From Macrostomum hystrix (taxonomy: Eukaryota; Platyhelminthes; Macrostomidae): a DNA stretch of 64,000 nt. Position numbers and translations under genes: made by a program. The notes under the pieces are model-generated. The model was given only the letters and a program-made list of their open reading frames with translations. It searched no databases and was not told the origin of the DNA. Position 1 is the stretch's first letter, and each line of letters opens with the position of its first letter. Positions 43,690 through 55,600 of the stretch are shown here, piece after piece. The DNA lies in NCBI GenBank assembly GCA_950097015.1, contig CATNEN010000038.1:16424001-16488000 (forward strand). The letters are read 5' to 3'.

Positions 43690-46272
43690 TTCATAAAAAG
43701 CCCACAATCCACAATCTACAATCCACAATCTACAATCCACAATCTACAATCCACAATCTACAATCCACAATCCCAATCTATAATCTACAATCCTCAATCT
43801 ACAATCCATAATCTACAATCCACAATCCCAATCTATAATCTACAATCCATAATCTACAATCTACAATCCACAATCCCAATCTATAATCTACAATCCATAA
43901 TCTACAATCTACAATCCACAATCTACAATCCACAATCTACAATCCACAATCTACAATCCACAATCTACAATCCATAATCTACAATCCACAATCCCAATCT
44001 ATAATCTACAATCCATAATCTACAATCCACAATCCCAATCCATAATCTACAATCCTCAATCCATAATCTACAATCGACAATCGACAATCCTCAATCTACA
44101 ATCCTCAATCCATAATCTACAATCCACAATCCCAATCCATAATCTACAATCGACAATCGACAATCCTCAATCTACAATCCTCAATCCATAATCTACAATC
44201 CACAATCCTCAATCCATAATCTACAATCGACAATCGACAATCCTCAATCTACAATCCACAATCCATAATCTACAATCTACAATCCACAACCTACAATCTA
44301 CAATCCACAATCTATAATCTACAATCTACAATCCACAACCTACAATCTACAATCCACAATCCATAATCTACAATCTACAATCCACAACCTACAATCTACA
44401 ATCCACAATCTATAATCTACAATCTACAACCCACAATCTACAATCCACAATCTACAATCCTCAATCTACAATCCATAATCTACAATCCACAATCCCAATC
44501 TATAATCTACAATCCATAATCTACAATCTACAATCCACAATCCCAATCCATAATCTACAATCCTCAATCCATAATCTACAATCGACAATCGACAATCCTC
44601 AATCTACAATCCACAATCCATAATCTACAATCCACAATCCATAATCTACAATCGACAATCGACAATCCTCAATCTACAATCCTCAATCCATAATCTACAA
44701 TCCACAATCCCAATCCATAATCTACAATCGACAATCGACAATCCTCAATCTACAATCCTCAATCCATAATCTACAATCCACAATCCTCAATCCATAATCT
44801 ACAATCGACAATCGACAATCCTCAATCTACAATCCACAATCCATAATCTACAATCTACAATCCACAACCTACAATCTACAATCCACAATCTATAATCTAC
44901 AATCTACAACCCACAATCTACAATCCACAATCCCAATCTATAATCTACAATCCATAATCTACAATCTACAATCCACAATCCCAATCCATAATCTACAATC
45001 CTCAATCCATAATCTACAATCGACAATCGACAATCCTCAATCTACAATCCACAATCCATAATCTACAATCCACAATCCATAATCTACAATCGACAATCGA
45101 CAATCCTCAATCTACAATCCACAATCTACAATCCTCAATCTACAATCCATAATCTACAATCCACAATCCCAATCTATAATCTACAATCCATAATCTACAA
45201 TCTACAATCCACAATCCCAATCCATAATCTACAATCCTCAATCCATAATCTACAATCCACAATCCCAATCCATAATCTACAATCCTCAATCCATAATCTA
45301 CAATCGACAATCGACAATCCTCAATCTACAATCCACAATCTACAATCCTCAATCTACAATCCATAATCTACAATCCACAATCCCAATCTATAATCTACAA
45401 TCCATAATCTACAATCTACAATCCACAATCCCAATCCATAATCTACAATCCTCAATCCATAATCTACAATCGACAATCGACAATCCTCAATCTACAATCC
45501 ACAATCCATAATCTACAATCCACAATCCATAATCTACAATCGACAATCGACAATCCTCAATCTACAATCCTCAATCCATAATCTACAATCCACAATCCCA
45601 ATCCATAATCTACAATCGACAATCGACAATCCTCAATCTACAATCCTCAATCCATAATCTACAATCCACAATCCTCAATCCATAATCTACAATCGACAAT
45701 CGACAATCCTCAATCTACAATCCACAATCCATAATCTACAATCTACAATCCACAACCTACAATCTACAATCCACAATCTATAATCTACAATCTACAACCC
45801 ACAATCTACAATCCACAATCCCAATCTATAATCTACAATCCATAATCTACAATCTACAATCCACAATCCCAATCCATAATCTACAATCCTCAATCCATAA
45901 TCTACAATCGACAATCGACAATCCTCAATCTACAATCCACAATCCATAATCTACAATCCACAATCCATAATCTACAATCGACAATCGACAATCCTCAATC
46001 TACAATCCTCAATCCATAATCTACAATCCACAATCCCAATCCATAATCTACAATCCTCAATCCATAATCTACAATCGACAATCGACAATCCTCAATCTAC
46101 AATCCACAATCCATAATCTACAATCCACAATCCATAATCTACAATCGACAATCGACAATCCTCAATCTACAATCCACAATCCATAATCTACAATCTACAA
46201 TCCACAACCTACAATCTACAATCCACAATCTATAATCTACAATCTACAACCCACAATCTACAATCCACAATC
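43690..46272 (+). repeat. 7-bp satellite with higher-order structure, ~2.6 kb
   Basis: Basic unit xxxAATC, where xxx is TAC, CAC, CAT, TAT, CTC or GAC, with occasional 6-mers (CCAATC). Long orders of variants repeat: TACAACCCACAATC recurs near 44429, 44909, 45798 and 46249, implying a higher-order unit of roughly 450-480 bp. Confidence 0.95.
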
Positions 46273-46844
46273 CGCTTTGAAAGACAAATTTCGACAGGGC
46301 TATGCAATTAACATTATGCATTTTCTTTCCATTAGCAAGCAAACTTCCTGCAATCAAAGCTCGTATATACTCCCTATACTCCCGACAGTGATGAGTTTTA
46401 TGAGCTAAATCGTTTTCAACCAGAAGCCAATATTTCAACCTGAAGTTTACACACTGGTCCACATTTCGGCCAGGTGAAGCAAATGTAAAGAGAGAAGAGT
46501 AACTAGAATTACGTAATCATGTTACAATGGGCGGGTCTAGTTCCTCGCAAACTGCCTGCTAACTAATTCTAAAATGACAAGTTTGTTTTCGTTTTTTTCC
46601 GCATAGTAAAAATATTGTAGGTTTGCGGACTTGTCTGTCAAGATTTGAGAATGGGTTAGCAGAATTGGTTCTATTGCTTCCCATCTTCTATGAATGGAGT
46701 CTGCTTAATTGATGAAATTTGCTCAAACTAATTTTGGCTTCTCTTAAAGCCGCTTTTTGGTTACAATTTAGCGTAAAAGTATAACAAATCATTTTAGATT
46801 AAATAGAAATATTATTCGATTTATTAGAAGATTTAAAATAGGGT

Positions 46845-47650
46845 TTAGGAGAGTTTTAAGAGAGGGTCTATGAGAGGGTTTAAGAGAAGGTTTAGGAGAG
46901 GGTTTAGTTAGAGGTTTAGGAGAGGTTTTTGAGAGTGGGTTTAGAAGAGGGTTTAGGAGAGAGTTTTGAGAGAGGGTTTAGGAGAGAGTTTAGGAAAGGG
47001 TTTATGAGAGGGTTTAGGAGAGGGTTTAGGAGAGGATTTAGGAGAGGGCTTAGGACAGGATTTAGGAGAGGGCTTAGGAGAGGGTTTAAGAGAGGGTTTA
47101 AGAGAAGGTTTAGGAGAGGGTTTAGGAAAGGGTTTAGGAAAGGGTTTAGGAGAGGGCTTAGGAAAGTGTTTAGGAGAGGGTTTAGGAAAGGGTTTAGGAG
47201 AGGGTTTAGGAAAGGGTTTAGGAGAGGGCTTAGGAAAGGGTTTAGGAGAGGGTTTAGGAGAGGGTTTAGGAGAGGGTTTAGGAGAGGGCTTAGGAAAGGG
47301 TTTAGGAGAGGGTTTAGGAAAGGGTTTAGGAGAGGGTTTAGGAGAGGGTTTAGGAAAGGGTTTAGGAGAGGGTTTAGGAAAGGGTTTAGGAGAGGGCTTA
47401 GGAGAGGGTTTAGGAGAGGGTTTAGGAGAGGGTTTAGGAAATGGTTAAGGAGAGGGTTTAGGAAAGGGTTTAGGAAAGGGTTTAGGAGAGGGCTTAGGAA
47501 AGGGTTTAGGAAAGGGTTTAGGAAAGGGTTTAGGAAAGGGTTTAGGAAAGGGTTTAGGAGAGGGCTTAGGAAAGGGTTTAGGAAAGGGTTTAGGAGAGGG
47601 TTTAGGAAAGGGTTTAGGAGAGGGTTTAGGAGAGGGTTTCTCATAGGGTT
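46845..47650 (+). repeat. 12-bp G-rich satellite, telomere-like core
   Basis: About 67 copies of AGGAGAGGGTTT, alternating with AGGAAAGGGTTT and AGGAGAGGGCTT. Both strands stay open as 240-residue low-complexity frames (RRGF- and NPLL-type), which are not taken as genes. Confidence 0.93.
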
Positions 47651-48380
47651 TAGTATTTGATTTCAGACGAAGATCCTAGAAAATGTCTAGGTCAAGTCAA
47701 GATTCTGTAGAAGTCCAAGCGCTTCTCTGTATCTTGGATTTGATGCAAAGGTACAAGCAGTGTTCGCACACCATAATGATGAAGAATTGAACTAAGACCC
47801 TTCGGGGGGCGCATATATCACCGGCGCAATCAAAGAACAACAGAAAGTGGCACAAGCCGCCACTGTTTAACAAATATTAAGAAATTCCAGGTCTATACAT
47901 TGGTCCATACACTTAGTGAACCAACTGGCTTTCCTAATCTTAATTTCGCCTTCCACCATAGGCAGGCTGCGCATTATTAGTCAATATTTTCTGTGGAAAG
48001 CATTTCTGCCCTTCTTGTCTCTAGCCGTGTCAGAGAAAAAGGGTGGGGGATGTGAGGAATGCTGGTGTTCTGTTGCAATGTCTCTCTAACATTTTGGGGG
48101 ATCATTATGCTTTCTTTCCTTTTCTGCCTTCCCTTTATATATCTTGCCCTCCATCGAGGCGAAATTTGTAATCCGCAAACTATGCAGGAGCCTTCAATCC
48201 TAATTTTACGAAACCAGCAGTATATCCTGACTGCCTGTCACACAGATACACTGGGCAGATGGGCTATTCTGGTGCACTTGTAACAAAGCACTATTAACAT
48301 CCGTTTAATTGAACCCTTTTTCTAAATATTAATTTTATTTTAAATATAATAATTAGAATAATTGATTACACCTTCCTTAG
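47651..48380. other. Spacer, nothing recognised
   Basis: Single-copy looking. The frame at 48059-48283 is hydrophobic but has no splice or family support. Confidence 0.4.
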
Positions 48381-48384
48381 TTAG

Positions 48385-48463
48385 GTCAGTTGTGTAACTG
48401 TACAGTCGCAGCAATTGCGCGTTGCAACTGAAGGCTGCGTACGGCGGTTCAGTCCATGGACAT
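48385..48463 (-). repeat. SINE family A fragment (reverse)
   Basis: Reverse complement of the family A body, with GAAGGCTGCGTAC and a cut palindrome (CAGTCCATGGAC). Confidence 0.6.
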
Positions 48464-48464
48464 G

Positions 48465-48507
48465 GGGTTAGGGTTAGTGCTAGGGTTAGGGTTAGGGTTA
48501 GGGTTAG
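48465..48507 (+). repeat. Interstitial telomere-type repeat
   Basis: Six to seven copies of TTAGGG, one altered to TTAGTGCTAGGG, lodged between a reverse SINE A fragment and a headless SINE B. Confidence 0.9.
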
Positions 48508-48550
48508 CCACAGCCGCAGCCACAGGGTGAGTAATAAAGCGGTTATTACG

Positions 48551-48828
48551 GCCACATTTACTTTAGGCGCAGCGGCGGAGAGAAGGCTTGGTGGCTTGTC
48601 GTGCAATTTACGCCCTTGAGGGCCAACCTCCAAGGCACAGTGAAAGTGTACACTGCCTATCGATGAGTAAGTCAGGGCAGATGTACACGCCTGTGTGAGC
48701 GTATGTCTGCGAACAGTATCCGTGTCAGCTCAGGAGTCAGCGAAGTGGGCAGAATTGCCTCCTCGCTGGCTGCGGGTCTAGTGTCACCGTGATGTGTGTC
48801 ATTGCCCGCAGCAATCTTGCGATTATTA
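48551..48828 (+). repeat. SINE family B, head missing
   Basis: Starts at GGCCACATTTACTTTAGGCG and continues through the complete tail domain to TTGCCCGCAGCAATCTTGCG. The tRNA-like head is absent. Confidence 0.8.
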
Positions 48829-48881
48829 CGAGCGTACCATTACTATTACTATTACTACTTTTACTATACAACCCTTGCTTA

Positions 48882-49012
48882 CCCCAGCTATTTCTAGCTG
48901 GGCGAACTGAAGCATCGCAGAGTTATGTGTCTTGCTAAACGACCCAAATAGCTTCATTGGAGCCGTGAATCGAACCCCCGACCTTCAACCTTTAGGCTAC
49001 AAGCATCGTTTT
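48882..49012 (-). repeat. SINE family A head and middle (reverse)
   Basis: On the minus strand: CTAAAGGTTGAAGGTCGGGG, B box GGTTCGATTC, AGCAAGACACATAACTC, then GAACTAAAGC-like sequence. Confidence 0.7.
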
Positions 49013-49652
49013 CATTTGAAATCAGAAAAAAGTTCTTATACAGGAAAGCTAGCTAGTCAGATGTGATTAAAGGAGTTTGAATAAAAGCAAGAAAGGTACG
49101 TCATTTTTAACTCGAAAAACCGTAATCTGAACTACTTACTTGTTCTTAATAATTTAAATTTAGTGTTTTACTATATCCTCAAATCTACCTTTGAGCACAG
49201 GACAGTAGCTAAAACAGACAGAAATCTTTCTAATAAGACAAAAATTTTGAAAACCCGTGCGACAGAAACCAAAGCTATATGAGTGTGTTTTCTCTAAGCA
49301 ACCATGGGGGACAGCATGGTCCAGAAAGTGGGGGATTTTCGCGGGGACTTTGTCCCTCCAGTTTCTTCAGCGGGCAAGCACACCAGAAAGCAAAGACATC
49401 GGATTTGCTTTCTCTGCCTCTCCCCAATTTCCCCCTCCCATGCCATCTCTTAGCCCTGTAGCTCTCAAGTAATCTTGCTTTTATCCGGAACTGCAGAAGT
49501 GGGACCTTGCGCTATGACTGCCTTGTCCCTGATTGGACAGAGGAACTAAGACACACACAATATATAGACAGACTACAGTGTTTTTGGCTTCTGGACTAAC
49601 TACAGTAGTTGGAAAAATAATTCTAGGCCAATAGATAAATAATTTTTTATCT

Positions 49653-49654
49653 AG
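49653..49654 (+). promoter_or_regulatory. Candidate 3' splice site upstream of GPCR start
   Basis: AATTTTTTATCTAG/TTATTG, 19 nt before the ATG at 49674. Confidence 0.5.
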
Positions 49655-49673
49655 TTATTGCCCATGTTCAATC

Positions 49674-52600
49674 ATGGCTAATATAAGCGGAATATTTGTA
49701 AAGCCCAGCATAGCAACCGCGGAATTCGAGTCGGTGACGCCAACTAGGACATCTGCCATAGACGAGCCAACTGGGTACAGAATTAATCAATATCTTCTGC
49801 TGCCCTTGACTCCACAATTTTTCAGCTGTTCAGCTGTGATTCTGTGCTCTTTGTTATTAAATAGTTTAGTATTGTGCGGCCTGCATAAAGATAGGCGATT
49901 ATCTGCCGTCACTTACAATTATGTTAGCTCAGTGTGCTCAGCTATGCTATTGCAGACTGCGCTCTGCCTACCGCCTGGTGTGCTACAAGAGGTGATTGGT
50001 GAGTACAAGCTGGTGCTCATGCTGTTAGATGAATGAATAGAATGGATTGCTAATCTATCCTTATCGATGAAGGAATAGAATGGATTTCTAATCCATGCAA
50101 TTGATTGATAATCTATCCTAATAGACAAGGGAATAGAATGCATAGCTAATCTATCCCAAATGGATGAAGGAATAGAATGAATGGATTGCTAATCTATCCC
50201 AATTGGATGAAGGAATAGAATGAAGGGATTGCTAATCTATCCCAATTGGATGAAGGAATAGAATGAATGGATAGCTAATCTATCCCAAATGGATGAAGGA
50301 ATAGAATGAATGGATAGCTAATCTATCCCAAATGGATAAAGGAATAGAATGAATGGATAGCTAATCTATCCCAAATGGATGAAGGAATAGAATGAAGGGA
50401 TTGCTAATCTATCCCAATTGGATGAAGGAATAGAATGAAGGGATTGCTAATCTATCCCAATTGGATGAAGGAATAGAATGAAGGGATTGCTAATCTATCC
50501 CAAATGGATGAAGGAATAGAATGAAGGGATTGCTAATCTATCCCAATTGGATGAAGGAATAGAATGAAGGGATTGCTAATCTATCCCAAATGGATGAAGG
50601 AATAGAATGAAGGGATAGCTAATCTATCCCAATTGGATGAAGGAATAGAATGAATGGATAGCTAATCTATCCCAAATGGATGAAGGAATAGAATGAATGG
50701 ATTGCTAATCTATCCCAAATTGATGAAGGAATAGAGTGAATGGATTGCTAATCTATCCCAAATGGATGAAGGAATAGAATGGATGGCTAATCTATCCCAA
50801 ATGGATGAAGGAATAGAATGGATGGATAGCTAATCTATCCCAAATGGATGAAGGAATAGAATGAATGGATTGCTAATCTATCCCAAATTGATGAAGGAAT
50901 AGAATGAATGGATTGCTAATCTATCCCAAATGGATGAAGGAATAGAATGGATGGCTAATCTATCCCAAATGGATGAAGGAATAGAATGAAGGGATTGCTA
51001 ATCTATCCAAAATGGATGAAGGAATAAAATGAAGGGATTGCTAATCTATCCCAAATGGATGAAGGAATAGAATGAAGGGATTGCTAATCTATCCCAAATG
51101 GATGAAGGAATAGAATGAAGGGATCGCTAATCTATCCCAAATGGATGAAGGAATAGAATGAAGGGATCGCTAATCTATCCCAAATGGATGAAGGAATAGA
51201 ATGAAGGGATTGCTAATCTATCCCAAATGGATGAAGGAATAGATTGAATGGATTGCTAATCTATCCCAAATGGATGAAGGAATAGAATGGATGGCTAATC
51301 TATCCCAAAGGGAAAAAGGAATAGAGTGTATTGCTAATCTATCCCAAAAATGAAGGATTAGAATGGATTGTTAATCTACGAGCGTATATTTGGAAGCAAG
51401 AATGGATTAGACTTAGAGTGAACACACGAGGAACTGAAAAAAAGCAAATTAAACCGCAGTCGACAGCCAAACTCGAAAGCTAATCACCGATAGATTTCCA
51501 GTCAAGAACTACTTGGCAGAAAATGAAATTACAGAACTAACACTTAACACACGCGCAACTTCGTCTACAAAAAAGCATCTTATCACTAACGAGCTATAGT
51601 TCCCAATAGTTTTGAACAGATACTTCAGTTTTCCTCTACTCTGTGGCCCTCTGAAATCTGTATTCTTCGTATAGCAAGCCTTCTTATGCAATGAAATAAT
51701 ATTGATACGACACTCTAGTATATTTCCAGTGTTTGGGCAGGCAGGCCATATTTATATTCTGCCATGCATTATCAGATTACTGAGAGGTTCTGCTCAAAGT
51801 TTGAGTGTTATTCGCAGATGAGGACGAGAGTTGTAGAGTTTGGAGAGTCTGCGCGAAAGCATAGCAACCGCTTGTGCGAGGCCGCATGCAAATTATTGGA
51901 TTTGGAGTTGTAGAGGAGCATCGTTCTCATTTCGTTAAAACGATGGTCGCTTTGGCAGTCATTGCTATTTCGTTATTACTATACTAGTCATGCATCAGTG
52001 CATTTGGGACCGTCCTACTCGACTGTCGCTCATTTACAAATTTACGAGCTATACTGGACCAGAGCCCCATTATTCGTAACTCTAAGATACCATATAGTAT
52101 AGACTCCAGTGGGTGTGTTTGTGGTTGCGATGAAAATAGCAGTATAGGATAATGCTATTTTGCAGTTGGAAATCAGTGAAGCACAAATTGGAATCACTCA
52201 GTTGGTGGAACAGTATGTGTGTGCGTGTGTGTTGGGGAGAGAACAGATAGAGAGTGAGAGAGAAAAATCAATACTGTAGATGTTATGTAGATTTACTATG
52301 AGTCTTAGTCATCTAGAATGCGCTAGAGATATTGTATATACTGCTAAATCGAGGCGTAATTAGAGATAGTTAGTTCATGAATATTTTGAAAATAACGGGA
52401 TAATTTTCAAACTAAGAGGATAATTTGTAAACTAAGAGGATAATTTGTAAACTGAGGGTACGATTTGTAAACTGAGGGGATAATTTGTAAACTAAGAGGA
52501 TAATTTGTAAACTAAGAGGATAATTTGTAAACTAAGAGGATAATTTGTAAACTAAGAGGATAATTTGTAAACTAAGAGGATAATTTGTAAACTGAAGGGA

Positions 52601-55600
52601 GAATTTGTGTCTGAGGGGATAATTTGTGAACTGAGGAGATAATTTGTGTCTGAGGGGATAATTTGTGTCTGAGGGGATAATTTGTGAACTGAGGGGATAA
52701 TTTGTGAACTGAGGAGATAATTCGTAAAATGGGGGGATAACTTGTAAACTGAGGGGCGATTTTTTAACTACGAGCGTAACTGGGTAATTTGTAAACTAAG
52801 AGGATAATTTGTAAACTAAGAGGATAATTTGTAAACTAAGAGGATAATTTGTAAACTAAGAGGATAATTTGTAAACTAAGAGGATAATTTGTAAACTAAG
52901 AGGATAATTTGTAAACTAAGAGGATAATTTGTAAACTGAAGGGAGAATTTGTGTCTGAGGGGATAATTTGTGAACTGAGGAGATAATTTGTGTCTGAGGG
53001 GATAATTTGTGTCTGAGGGGATAATTTGTGAACTGAGGGGATAATTTGTGAACTGAGGAGATAATTCGTAAAATGGGGGGATAACTTGTAAACTGAGGGG
53101 CGATTTTTTAACTACGAGCGTAACTGGGTAATTTGTAAACTAAGAGGATAATTTGTAAACTAAGAGGATAATTTGTAAACTAAGAGGATAATTTGTAAAC
53201 TAAGAGGATAATTTGTAAACTAAGAGGATAATTTGTAAACTAAGAGGATAATTTGTAAACTAAGAGGATAATTTGTAAACTAAGAGGATAATTTGTAAAC
53301 TAAGAGGATAATTTGTAAACTAAGAGGATAATTTGTAAACTGAAGGGAGAATTTGTAAACTGAGGGGATAATTTGTGAACTGAGGAGATAATTCGTAAAA
53401 TGGGGGGATAATTTGTAAACTGAGGGGCGACTTTTTAACTACGAGCGTAACTGGATAATTTGTAAACTAAGAGAATAATTTATAAACTGCGGGGACAATT
53501 TGTTAACTGAGGGGATAATTTGTAAACTTAGGGGATAATTTGTAAACTTAGGGGATAATTTGTAAACTGATGAGATACTTTGCTGAGGGGAACTTGACTT
53601 ACTTGACTTAGCGGCAGGGGGCCTCCATGACGGACGCAGCGAGGAGGCGGCTGTTGCCGCCCATATCGCTAACCCCTGGCAGCCAGACGGCCTCCAGCGA
53701 GGCGGTGCCGCTCAGGGTGGTCCGTCGGTCGGTTCCGCCGCGCGATCTTCCTCGCCATAGGCTGGGAAGAAATCAGCTCGGCCGGTATCCCGGAGGAAGT
53801 GGGCGAGCTGAGGGATGTTCTCGGGCGAGCAGGCTTCGGCAAGAGTCGGTGCCGGCCCGAGGTGTTTTAGCCTAGCCCGGGTGAAGGCCGGGCAGTGGCA
53901 AATGAAATGCTCGGCGTTTTCACGGCCGGAGCAGCAGAAAGGACACGTTTCCTCAGGCACGTGGCCTTGGAGGTAGCGGTGTCTGGTGAAGCAGCCATGT
54001 CCCGAAAGGGCCATGGTGACTGCTCTCAGGTCTCTGCGGTTTAGCCTGAGTAAGGCCTTACGCAGGTTTCTAGAGGGGGTTGGCACCGCAGCCCTGGACT
54101 GGCGACAGTTCAGGGTGCTGGACCACCTCCTCCGGTGCTGGGTCTCCATCCAGTGGTTGATGCTGGAGTTGACAACGGAGGCGGGGATCGGGGATTCCGG
54201 GCCCGGGCCCATCAGGGAGCTGGCTGCTCCAGCCTTTGCAAGCTCGTCCGCCATCTCATTCCCTGTGAGCCCGGCGTGCCCAGGGATCCACATCAGCTCC
54301 ACCTTGTTAGACTGCGCCAAACCGTTTAACTGGTTGTTGCAGTCCAAGGTGGTTCTGGAGCGAGAGGTGCAGCGACTGAGGGCCTTGAGGGCTGCTTGAC
54401 TGTCGGAGTGAAAAAAGATCCTCCGACCAGCCAGCTGCCTCTGGCGCAGCTCAGCCGCACAGAAGCTGATGGCGAGCATTTCGTTTTGGAAAACGCTTGA
54501 GCTCTTGCCACAGTGTTGGGAGTGGGTCCAGAGGACCTCGCCACCCGAGGCGACGCACACCCCGAATCCCGATTTACCGTTCATCAGGGAGCCGTCAGTG
54601 TAACAGTGGACTGCGGGGTCATCCCAGCAGTCCTTTACCTCATTACGAGGGAAGATGCTGACTTTGTACCTGTGGCTCCGGAGTAAAGTGGCCGGGGCCC
54701 CGTCCGAAAGGACGGTGAGCCCTCCGCACTCGCCCAGAGTTTTCAGGCAGAGGTCAGAGTGGGGCAGAAGGGAGCGCTTCGAGAAGGCTCGCGAATTCTG
54801 GAAGGATACACCCGCATCAAGGAGACGACGGGTGGACTTTGCCGCTTCCCCCTTAACAAAAATGTCAATGGGTGTAGCGTTGAGGAAAGCGTTCATGCCT
54901 TCAAAGGGAGTGGAGGGTGGGGCGCCCAGCGTCATGCGACAGGCTCTGCCCTGCACCCTATAAAGCGCCTCCAGGTTTTTCTGGATGCTCATGGCACTGG
55001 CCCAGATGAGGCCAGCGTAAGCGACTGACGGTCTAATGATCGCCGTGTAATCCACCAAAGGTTTTTGGGGGTTAGCCCCCAAGTGGTGCCCACGGCTCGC
55101 CTGACTTGCGCCAGAATGGCCAGGGCCCTCTTGGCCTTTGTGGTAATGTGCGGGGTCCAGTTAAGCCTATGGTCTAGCAGGATACCAAGGCACCGGACCT
55201 GCTTTTCCATGGCAATATTCTTGCCATAGAGAGTCAGAGGCTCAATGGTCCAGCGCAGCCTGCTGGTAAACATAACCGCAACGGTCTTGGACTCAGAGAG
55301 TCGGAGCCCGCATTGGTCCGCCCAGCGCACCGCCCTGTTGATAAAGCCCTGAATGAGGTCCCTGGTGGTTTCCGCCGAGGGGCCCGCGCAGATGGCGGTC
55401 ACATCGTCGGCATATCCCACCTTCAGGACTGGGTCAGGCCGAGTGCTTTTTAGCAGCTCATCCATGACGAGAAGGGAAACTGAGGGGATAATATCTAAAC
55501 AGATGGGATAATTTTATATGGGGTTATTTTGCTGTGGGTATAATTAGTAAACTGAAGGTGCTAATTAGTAAGGGGGGCTTCAGTAATTTATTAATATTTC

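Noticed and set aside
43690..46272. CRISPR-like array
   Set aside because: Units are 7 bp with no unique spacers, and the genome is eukaryotic. The same applies to all other arrays here.
46916..47660. Open frames of ~240 codons on both strands
   Set aside because: Both are pure products of the 12-bp array (12 is a multiple of 3); no splice sites, start context or non-repeat sequence.
53986..54399. 137-aa plus-strand frame
   Set aside because: Antisense of the LINE RNase H region, which has clear catalytic motifs on the minus strand.
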